In this document: in pieces, positions 54,984-64,000 of the stretch
How positions within the stretch are numbered: the stretch's first letter is position 1
How the letters are laid out: every line of letters starts with the position of its first letter
Notes under the pieces: generated by a model
What the model was told of the DNA's origin: nothing
The model's database searches: none
The model's input: the letters and a program-made list of their open reading frames with translations, nothing else
Position numbers and translations under genes: made by a program
Source of the DNA: Henricia sp. BOLD:AAB3569
Taxonomy: Eukaryota > Echinodermata > Asteroidea > Spinulosida > Echinasteridae
Length of the DNA: 64,000 nucleotides
Reading direction: 5' to 3'
Assembly: GCA_037783545.1 (NCBI GenBank)
Contig: JBBELK010000454.1
Span: 1,178,001 to 1,242,000, forward strand

Positions 54984-57900
54984 TCTGTACCTGAAAACAC
55001 AAAGTCATGCCAAATCGGCACAACTGAGCCTCACATGAACGTTGACTGAGATTGTGCAGTCATCCAGAAAATACATTTTAACCTTTCAAACTGATTTCTA
55101 CTTCCAGGATCGGAGATTTACTGCTGGCCCTAAACAACTCTTGGAGGGCGCTATATAGGCCCTATAGTATGAATATTCATCCCCAATGCACCAATCAAAA
55201 GACACAAAATCATTGCCATATATTGGGACCGTCTCCAGATGCTGCAGCAACAGTGTATTTTTAACAGCCGGGAGAAGATTTGCGGGATTGGTCCAAAATG
55301 AGTACTAACAGAAAGGCAATCTCCCCGATCGTCATCAATTAGGTTGACAAATTGAAGATAAACAGAACACGATGCTCCGTTGACATCACACCGCGCGGGA
55401 AGAAACACGCAGCTAAGTCACTCTTCAAACAAGCTATTTACACATTACCGCGGATTCCGGTTTGTTTGCAAACATCAAGTGTTTGCTACACGAAACATGC
55501 CAACCGCTAATATTTACAGGACTGTGATTAATAAAACAAAATTTAAAAAACGGGTTGTTTGCTGCGTTGCGTATTTGCGATCATGGTTGAATTAACACTT
55601 TAAAAGGTTCGGCGAGTGGCACGGTTAATATCAAATCCAAAAATCAATGTTTGATTTTATTTAACAAGACAATTACTATAACAATACGCCAAATATAACA
55701 CACTATTCAGCTCGTCTAACCTTTTAAAAAATTGGATTATTTTGAAATTTCAACATTTGAAAATAAGTCTAGTTACTATACTTGTTAATAAAGGCTTAAT
55801 TAAAAAAAATTTATTTCAAAATTAAAAATGTTCACATTCACAAAGAAGGGATTACGTTACAAATTTAATCAACAAGTTTACAATATCAAAGAGAACCTTT
55901 CATTGGTTCTTTCACAGTATGCTATCCATGTACAACCAATCAGAATAGCCCTTCCACAAGTGCCGCCAACTGGTGTTGTGCCATTTTCTAAAGTTTTCAT
56001 TATCAACATTCGGAATGCAAATCACGGTCACCGTTAAAAGTCGTCCCTTTGTAAAAAAAAAATTGTATAAAGATTTTCAACTCTATGTCTTGTCTCGAGT
56101 GCTGCATGTTTCTGTGTAAACTATACAACCTTGCTTGTCAACCGATGGCGTGATTCTTTTTGAAATATCAAAAGGCTTTATTCAAAGTAAACACAGCGTC
56201 TAAATGGCCACATCAATTCCAATTTCTCCATAAATGCCAGTGTCAGCTATACGCGACAATCTCTGGAAATTCACAGATTGCCAGTTTTAGCTTCAATTCC
56301 CTCGGCGCGTGTTTGAGTATTAAGCGGCTCTCGGAGATAATTAATTGGGAAATTCAATCAGATAGGGCGAATGGATAGATTTGATGCTATGTGCACGTTT
56401 GAGAATTGGCTAGATTCGGACTGGTGATGGGGAAAGACGTGATATGGATGGATATGAAATGCTCGCTTAGGGGATATTCTGGTGTGAGTTCCCGTTGAGT
56501 TACATGTAATTAATAGGGACATCAGTATACTTATTGTTTTCAAAGTTTATCCTTGTTTTGAAAACAGTCTGGCAAATTTCATGAGGTAAAATAATACTAC
56601 AGAGTTGAACATTTTAGCAAGTTGCTATGATGAATGTACCTACCATTTAAAATATAAACATCTGCCGACTTAAATTCACATACGCGTGATGGGCCGGCCA
56701 TGCACAGTAAATTAACAATACTACCAGCAACTGTTTCCGACGTGTATTTTACCTTGAAGCCAAAGGGAATAGAGCTGCAATCGTTACTGGTTCATGGTTT
56801 TACAGGTATGTCAAACCCCACGAATATGCATGTCTGGGTATTTCAAGTTTCACAGAGCTCTAAAAATAGCCTATACCTATTTTCTTCGTAACATTCTAAA
56901 ATTGGTCCTCAATCGTAAATGTATAAATGGAAAAAGAGGGTACTAATCAATTTGCGAAGATACGGAATATGCAAATTTGCGTCCTTGCATTCTTATTTTT
57001 AAACAATGTGATGTTTTCTAGCCAAGAAAATAATTTTTCCCTGGTATCTTTCATGAAACCTGAAGATGGCGTGCCTCCGTTTCCTTCGATAAAACCACGG
57101 AACGCCTCAAGGAGCGCAATATCGTACCAAAAAGGAAATGTCACTGCGTTCGTTCCCCTGGGCGCGTGTTAGACATACGGTTTGACCGGAGACGAAGAGT
57201 CGCGTAGGACTAAAGAATGAGACAAAATACAGGTGTTTTTCACACAATGATGCCTTTTGTGAGCGTTGTGAGAGATAGGTACACATGATAAGTTTACACG
57301 GAGGCGTTGAGTATATCGCTGGCAGTTGATCGCGCTTAAGACGTGTGTTTTTCCGCCGTAGGGCGGACGAGACTGTCAAAGAGCTATTTAACATTTCTCT
57401 AAGATGCCTAGATGCAGATTATAAAAATATAAGTCGCCTTCAGAATGTTTAGATAGTTGGTGACCTTTGGCGATTGCTTCAATGACTCTGATAATACAGA
57501 AAGATTGACAAGTCAGAAATGTGTTAATTGAATGAACTGAAAATCAATTTTTGTTCGAGTAGAAGAAAATAACTAAGCCCGATGGGGACATGTTGTATTA
57601 GTTTAAAAACAGAAAGATCATGAGTAGGCAAACATGTTCCACGTAAGAAATTCCAAAGAGATTTGCCCTGGATCTGTGAGAAATGGTGCCCCAAAAACTT
57701 GATCCTCCCTGGAAATGTGTAAAACTGTTGAGATTGCCAAAATGGTATCCCAAAATGCCACGCGGTCACATGTCTGCAACTGACGCTGCTCATTGGTCGA
57801 AACCGTGATTACGTCAGAAGTACTGTTTCCTGGTTACGGCCGCGAAATTAAGGCCTATAACACTTTGTGGAAATGAGGGCACACTATCACACAAATGTCT

Positions 57901-58906
57901 AGATCCGTATTAGGAGAGTTACGACATAGTACGTACAATACTCCACCAATTTGGAAACAAAATGGTGTCCACAGACCATAAAACAAAACATTGCACTCCT
58001 TTTTATTTCCTATAGTATACAAAGTTGGAAACAAAATATAGTAACAAAGTTGGAAACAAAATGACTTCTATCAGAAGTTGTCACCACGAAGTTCTCTTCC
58101 TCAGTGGCGCCAGCTGGAGTGTACTGACCGTGCGTACATCGCTCCCTTCAGGCACCAGCGCTATGACATATTGTATTGATATAACGATTACACCGCACGG
58201 GACTGGCTTTTATTATTTTTGTACATGATATAGTCACATTTTATTAGCTCGAATGGTTCAATTGTCACAGGTGGTCCATAGCGTCTGCACGCAATACCTC
58301 AAGACACTCCAAGACCATTCGGAGATTGCGCTCATCCCTCCAAGTGTAATCAATTTAAGTTGACCTTGCAGTTTGCAATGAGCTTCAGGTTTCATAAGGC
58401 TCAACTCAACCAAACAGCCCCTCCAGTCTCGGCATTTATCAAAATGCCGCAATGTATGGATTTTCTGCCATTGCAAGGCACTTTAAGTACAATCCCTTAA
58501 AGGAAGGGATAACACTTGCAAAGGGTTGCCTAACTCTGTACGCTTCATGTAAGTCGCCATCTTTTGCAGTTTGGCGCTCGAACTTGAGAGGGCGTGAGTC
58601 AGGACACAACAGATTTTTACATACTTCACAGCGTATGGGAGTCGGGAAACAAGGCATCAATCTTGACATCATCTATGCAATCGTTGCATGGTTGACGTCA
58701 TCATCCCTTTCAAAATTTCAAATATGGCGCAGCACATATAGTTGCAGAGTTTATCATCAAAATTAATTGGGTTGCCAACGTTGAAAACAAGATTCCCCGA
58801 TTCTCATTAAGGTTTATGCAATATTTTTGATTAAACTCGTCGATAACTTTAAACAAGACTGGTGTCCCTTCTTTTAAAGCTATATTCTTCCCAAACATCC
58901 CTGCAA
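54984..58906 (+). other. Intergenic sequence, no recognised gene
   Basis: 3.9 kb of mainly unique sequence. A short direct repeat ACAAAGTTGGAAACAAAAT occurs twice at 58019-58065. No exon or transposon recognised. Confidence 0.5.
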
Positions 58907-59054
58907 TAGACCGTATCGAATAGCCGCCATTTCGTGGGGCACATTTTGTTACTTAAACCGTTCAACAATGGAAGCACATATTATGTGCAACCATACACGT
59001 CCTCAAGGAACAAAGAAACTGCCCTGCGAAATTGCGGCTATTCGATACGGTCTA
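58907..59054. mobile_element. GACCGTATCGAATAGC family MITE, copy 2
   Basis: TAGACCGTATCGAATAGCCG faces GCTATTCGATACGGTCTA. Same family as 10175-10333, with a different centre. Confidence 0.8.
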
Positions 59055-59576
59055 TAGGCCTATTTGTAATTTCAACTCATTTATTAAAGTTTAACACCAT
59101 GGTCATTGTTAAATACAATTAGTGTAAATTCACAATTATAACCTCGATATGATTTCCGCTGAAACACACACTCTAAAATAACTGGGTAATATTTACCCAA
59201 AGAAGGTCGAATTATCAACTGATACCGTTGGGCTTTTATTGCCTAACGGTATTGGGTAATTTCCGGCAACAAATTGGTTAATTTTCCAACAAATTTACCA
59301 ACTTTATCTATAGCTAAACACCAATTGTTGGAAAAAGTGGTATTGCCCAACTTTTTTACACAACTTTTTTGTTCACCCAAAAGCTCCGAAACTATTGTCA
59401 AGGACATCAAGAGGTGTTTTTTTGCAATTATAAACAGGCGATTTTGGAAAATCATGGAAAATAAGACATTTAAGACTTGGCAAATGATAATATGAACATT
59501 TCAAACTTTGATTCTTGCTTTAAATATGAAAAACAAACTGATAAAACAAAACTCCATAGACTCTGGTATCACTTAC

Positions 59577-59684
59577 CCGTTTTGGTGTATCCAGAGGGGA
59601 AACTATCACCATCTCCTACGGGGCTGAGACGCGGACCTCCGGGGCAACTGACGCCAGGCACCCGCTGACCGAAACTTCCGACAA
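59577..59684 (-). CDS. Candidate isolated exon, product unknown
   Basis: On the minus strand a 108-nt segment lies between a strong acceptor (pyrimidine-rich TTTTTTACCCCAG) and a consensus donor (GTAAGT). One frame is open throughout: VGSFGQRVPGVSCPGGPRLS then PVGDGDSFPSGYTKTG, entering in phase 2 and leaving with one base. The segment is GC-rich against AT-rich flanks. The length is a multiple of three. No homology is recognised and no partner exons were identified, so this may be chance. Confidence 0.3.
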
Positions 59685-60582
59685 CTGGGGTAAAAAACAG
59701 AACAATCAAATAAAACCAACATGTTCGAAATGGCCAGACACAAATCGTACTGTAATTCTGGTCTGGTTAACGACCCTTTCATATCAGGCTACATATCTAA
59801 ATGTTGGACCTAATTAGGGACTAGCCGCAAATCGAGACGTCAAGTCCGCAAAGCCCATGTTGGCTCTGGCTCATGCTACTTCGGCTAATAATTGTCCATG
59901 CAGTACCATATTGTTCACTACAGAAAGACTGGAGTCAATGACCGAACCCGGCCCTTACACCGTCTCGAATGGAGGCTAAATTGCGACAGTTGTGGATGCA
60001 ATTCATAGCCATACTTTATCCAAATGTAATATTATATATTATTATAGTCCTCCAGAATATAGCACTTTGCGCTCAGATCCGTTTACAATCGATTCGTAAT
60101 TTTCCCAATGGATATTTTGCAAACATAGTCGATATTTCTTCAATGCACCTCAGCGGATTATTCAAATCAAGTTTGAAGTTGGCGCCACGCACGTTCGCTT
60201 CTATACTATAGTGCTGTATATCAACACCAATTTTCCATCCCCAAATCAAATTGGTTATTGCCAATAATAGCCATCATTGTATAACCCAATGCTATGATAA
60301 AACCCTCTCTATTTAAGCGTTTACAATTCCGACATAGGGCTTGGCTGATCAGCTACAATAATGGGCTTAAATAGCACCCGAATTAGAAGCATATACTTTA
60401 ATTTACCTGCACTTTAAAACGCACCGCAAAATGCACCTTGTGCATAATGCATGCGTAAACGACGACAATACTCTGTGTTAATTCGGTGCAATCTACAAAA
60501 CGTACTACACGAATAATTTTGCAACACGGAGGGAAAGATACCATTTTGTTTTCAAATGCTTGCAAATACCTTTAACCGACCA

Positions 60583-60679
60583 CCCCCCTCCCCCTCCCCC
60601 GCCCCCCCCCCCCCGCCCTCCCCCGCCCCCCCCCCCCCCCCCGCCCTCCCCCCCCCCCCCCCGCCCCCCTCCCTCCCCC
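60583..60679 (+). repeat. C-rich tract (poly-C with CCCTCCC breaks)
   Basis: Nearly 100 bases of C with scattered G and T; G-rich on the minus strand. Confidence 0.95.
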
Positions 60680-60968
60680 AAGAAAATCTCCAAGGGATTC
60701 TTTGGATACTTTAGGCACAATAAACTTAAGTTGCTTTAAATGTCTGGATTAAATGACGCGGCAAATCCATGCTCCCGGCCTCGCATTTCCACTTAGGGAA
60801 TTTACGGAATTAGGGGAAACTTCTTTTGTCTTGAAAAATTCATGACAAAACCGTACATTACAGTTCTGTCGTGTTTTTTTCTATGATAAATACACGATGC
60901 CGTCAAGTATAGTTCAGTGCTTGTTTATATTGCATCAATGGCGACGAAATGTCTGATATTTGAATGTA

Positions 60969-61208
60969 CACTGAACAAAATTATAAACGCCCCATGACTT
61001 TTGTGACACTTTGAAACTTTTATTAGCCTTAGAGGTTGCAAAATATATTAAATCATACAAAATTCATTTTGTTGTTCAATATGCTGCAGATTACTGTCCG
61101 TTAGAATAACCAATTTGTACAATCATAAGTCAATATCAGCTCATTTATGGTCGCCCATTTCATGTTACATAAATAATTTACATGGGGCGTTTATATTTTT
61201 GCTCAGTG
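60969..61208. mobile_element. TA-type MITE with CACTGAACAAAATTATAAAC ends
   Basis: CACTGAACAAAATTATAAAC then GCCCCATG on the left faces CATGGGGC then GTTTATATTTTTGCTCAGTG on the right; 240 bp. TA precedes the left end. Confidence 0.85.
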
Positions 61209-62661
61209 TGCGTGTGGCTGGTTTTCACATTTTCTGAATTTCATTTGAACGACGAGTAAATCGAATGCATAATACATAAACTATTTAACATAACATTAGA
61301 TACCTCATAAAATGATTAGCATATCTGATTAGCATAATGAATGGGAGGTCAGAATACCGAATTAAATGCATGAGTTAATAAATACCCATAATCAGGTACT
61401 AATTTGTGTATTGTTATTTTTGTTATGTTAATTAGTTATATTGTGTTTTTTTGCATTGTTCATAATCTAAGAATGTCAAGATCCTGCACACTGCTTGGAA
61501 ATGCAAACATTTTGGTTTGGTTGTCACTACCATAGAAAGATGAGCGACTGCTCTTAAAATTGGCAAAAACAATGTACGGAACCGCAAGCAAGTATACAAA
61601 CCATATAACTTGCACTGTCCTTGTGCAAAACCCTGCCATACATAATATACACAGAAAACTGATAATTATACACGTTAAGGGTATGCTGCGTTTTCCTCTG
61701 CAAAGAAAATATCAAATTTGACTCAGACCTATTACATAACAATCGGCAACGCAGCAGCTGTATAAAGCAGCACCATGGAATTATCTCACCTGCATAAAAA
61801 CGTGACGCGACAAGGGCAACGCGACACCCCTCGTCCCAAACGCCTAATTTACCAGGGAATATTTGACATATGTGCGTTATTACCAGCACTTAAATGCCGT
61901 TATAGAAATGATTACCCAATACCTTGAATTCATGCCAAGGAGAACAGGCATATACAGTCGAACATCGAACTTTACCATTCGTCATTATTGTCCGATGCAC
62001 GCTGGGCTGTAATTCTGAAATTCCCAGTCGTGGCATGACGACGGTGGAATGAATGGAATACCGCCGCGCAGAGCCGTGAACAAGGAGAGTTGCGCGACAA
62101 CCTATGATTACTGCCGGCATTTTGTGTCCAACAACCAATGCAATGAAGAGAAGTGTTCAACGATTGTTGGCGTATCGTGTGACAAATAAATTTACAAAAA
62201 TTGATTGCATAATCAGAAATTGGCATCCTCAGAATAAAATATTATATGTTATTGTCAAATTGGTTGCAAATGCTACGAAAATTCCACACATTTTTCAGTT
62301 CTACAGTCAGACATCTATTTATAGACTATATTTAAACAAATCTCTTTATAAAGCTCTTTCTCTTTCGTTTTATGGCGGCGGCCTTGGACACAAAATGGCG
62401 TCCAGCATGGACCACGTGACTAGACTCTGGGCTACTGTTACGGAACCCGACAGAGTGCGGTATGCCACGCACGTCAAAGAGCCAGTAGTTCGTACCAATG
62501 AAAATCCAATAAGTAATATTACGTCCCGTATGCCACTGCACCCCCTGTCGTCAACCAAAGGTTCCCCTACAAGTCACCTCGGAATACCCGGCCTCTAAAC
62601 ACGGTCACACAATTTAGTGCGGTATATTAATGATACATGTGTCTTCTTATTGTGTCTACAG
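61209..62661 (+). other. Intergenic or receptor 5' region
   Basis: No transposon recognised. A 164-codon open frame at 62104-62598 is the longest outside the named genes but has no recognisable domain and mixed composition; treated as chance. Confidence 0.45.
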
Positions 62662-63325
62662 GATCCAAGATCTCACGTGTTCTGGAGGACTTTGGTAGTT
62701 AACCAGCTAGACTGCTTACGTGAGCCGCAGACTAGACATGGCAACGTGAATCGTTACATGCCACTGGACGTGGAAATGTGAATAATTGCCGGCTCAAATG
62801 GACCAGCGTCTGTTGGCTTTCAAACGATGTGACAACGCACCATACCCAATGTCCTATAACTGCACAGCTGAAATGTTAACCATGAGTGTTTGCACCGTGT
62901 ACCACGAGATGATTGTACATTTAGATTGAGAACGGAGATCACACGGTGACTGCCATTTGGCACGATAATTGTCATCAGCACGGCGGGTACAGAGAGCTAA
63001 TCTACGGGCGTGTTGTTTCATCTGAGGATGGCATTGCATTGGTAGGGTTGGTGAGGTGAAATAGAACAGCGTACGCCGGCCAGCCCCGCCGGGCATTTGT
63101 AGGGAATCGGGATCATATATTTTGCTTCTACCCTGTGAAGTGCAGGGTAACTTATGCGCGAGTTGTGAGTGTTGGCTCATAAGTATGAAATCGCAGGGAG
63201 AGGTGGTATGATGTACATGTCTGTTTGTAACAACGTGTGTGACAGCTGATGACCCCCATCGACTTGCTACCGAGATGGTCAGCTATGAACACGATGCCAA
63301 CTACGTGGTGCGACCATCTGCCACC
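62662..63325 (+). other. Probable 5' untranslated region of the receptor gene
   Basis: A good acceptor (TTCTTATTGTGTCTACAG) ends at 62661 and nothing interrupts the following sequence as an exon up to the receptor start. This is inferred; the leader exon upstream was not identified. Confidence 0.3.
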
Positions 63326-64000
63326 ATGGCAGTGGTCTACAACCATTCGCTCGTCACTCCTAGTCAGAGCGGATTTAGCGAAGATCTGCCTGTCTTTAAC
63401 AATCGCTCCGTGCCCGTTCTGGTCCTAATCAGCGTGGTATTGTTCCTGATTATCGTCATGACCATCGTGGGCAATATCTTCGTCATCATGGCTCCCTCCG
63501 TCAACCGTCGCCTCCGTAACGTGACCGGGCTCTTTATTGTCTCTCTCGCTGTGGCGGACTTGCTTCTCGGGATACTCGTACTTCCCTTCAGCGCCATTTT
63601 TGAAGTCTGGCGCTACTGGCCCTTTGGAGCCGTCCTGTGCAACCTGTACGTGTCATGTGACGTCATGTTTAGCACGGCGTCCATTTTGAACCTGTTCGCC
63701 ATCTCTGTTGACCGGTATGTTGCCATAACGGACCCCATGGCGTACCCCCACCGAATGACCCGGGGTAAAGCTCTGCTCATCATTAACATCATGTGGGTCG
63801 TATCTATCTTCATCTCATTCTTACCGCTCCATCTTGGCTGGAATACTGAGGATGGTAAGGTTCAGAATTACCGAAACCCGGACCAGTGCTCACTCGAGTC
63901 CAATAAGTGGTACAGTCTGATCGATGGCGTTGCTCTATTCTTCCTACCCCTAACTGTCATGTGTGGTTTGTACCTTAGAATCCTACTTATAGCTCGGCGT
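63326..64000 (+). CDS. Aminergic GPCR, histamine H2 receptor-like (5' part, cut by window end)
   Basis: 225 codons to the window edge, single exon so far. The start at 63326 has a perfect Kozak context (GCCACCATGG); an in-frame ATG at 63275 would add 17 residues. A 28-residue outside segment has two N-glycosylation sites (NHS, NRS). TM1-TM5 are visible: GN at 49-50, LAVADLLLG (D78, position 2.50), SCDVMFSTAS (D112, 3.32, which binds the amine), DRY at 129-131, IMWVVS, and FFLPLTVMCGLYLRI with P208 (5.50). C105 and C188 form the expected disulfide. NRRLRNVT, LLGILVLPFSAI, TASILNLFAISVDRY, LHLGWN and the TM5 aspartate D200 (5.42) are H2-like. Position 5.46 is Leu where human H2 has Thr190. H2 receptors couple mainly to Gs and cAMP; ligand here is inferred. 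Confidence 0.9.
   Translation, partial: MAVVYNHSLVTPSQSGFSEDLPVFNNRSVPVLVLISVVLFLIIVMTIVGNIFVIMAPSVNRRLRNVTGLFIVSLAVADLLLGILVLPFSAIFEVWRYWPFGAVLCNLYVSCDVMFSTASILNLFAISVDRYVAITDPMAYPHRMTRGKALLIINIMWVVSIFISFLPLHLGWNTEDGKVQNYRNPDQCSLESNKWYSLIDGVALFFLPLTVMCGLYLRILLIARR

Noticed and set aside
62104-62598. 164-codon open frame before the receptor
   Set aside because: No domain or compositional sign of a protein, overlapping minus-strand frames, and the family of short frames in this AT-rich interval makes it likely chance.
1-64000. Retroviral, LTR, Polinton or other virus-like copies, LINE reverse transcriptase, and CRISPR arrays
   Set aside because: None recognised; all repeats with defined ends here are short non-coding inverted-repeat elements or SINEs.

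Overview
The window is nuclear DNA of an invertebrate animal. It has small exons with GT-AG introns, tRNA-derived SINEs, and an unusually dense population of short hairpin (MITE-like) elements. The short motif TAGGCCTA recurs throughout. The mix of non-vertebrate introns, deuterostome-like POLL, CK1 and H2-like receptor sequences, and this repeat style suggests a marine deuterostome, most likely an echinoderm. That placement is inference. No retrovirus, LTR element, Polinton or other capsid-bearing element was recognised.

Layout, all genes on the + strand. (1) 145-17784: the last six coding exons of DNA polymerase lambda (POLL), covering the end of the 8-kDa domain through fingers, palm and thumb; the 5' exons lie outside the window. 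Intron 4 holds a truncated tandem copy of the next exon, and intron 5 holds three head-to-tail hairpin transposons. (2) 10932-11420: inside the 14-kb POLL intron lies an intronless, GC-rich open frame of 162 residues. It has its own TATA box and an upstream palindromic CRE. The protein is three diverged repeats, each opening with RRNA plus a hydrophobic residue, the core of the protein kinase A inhibitor (PKI) pseudosubstrate. This is the most notable item in the window. (3) 19904-24840: a complete seven-exon casein kinase 1 gene of the alpha type (334 residues), with CCAAT, GC-box and TATA-like promoter elements. (4) 24841-about 62660: a 38-kb stretch without a recognisable gene, filled with MITEs, SINEs, low-complexity tracts and blocks of unique sequence that could be regulatory. 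One minus-strand segment at 59577-59684 has good splice signals and an open frame but no recognised product. (5) 63326-64000: the start of an aminergic G-protein-coupled receptor most like the histamine H2 receptor, cut by the window end in transmembrane segment 5.

Functional links: the polymerase (non-homologous end joining and base excision repair) and the kinase (Wnt/Hedgehog and other signalling) have no known joint role. A Gs-type H2-like receptor, a CRE-bearing promoter and a PKI-like protein all belong to cAMP/PKA signalling, but their closeness here may be chance.
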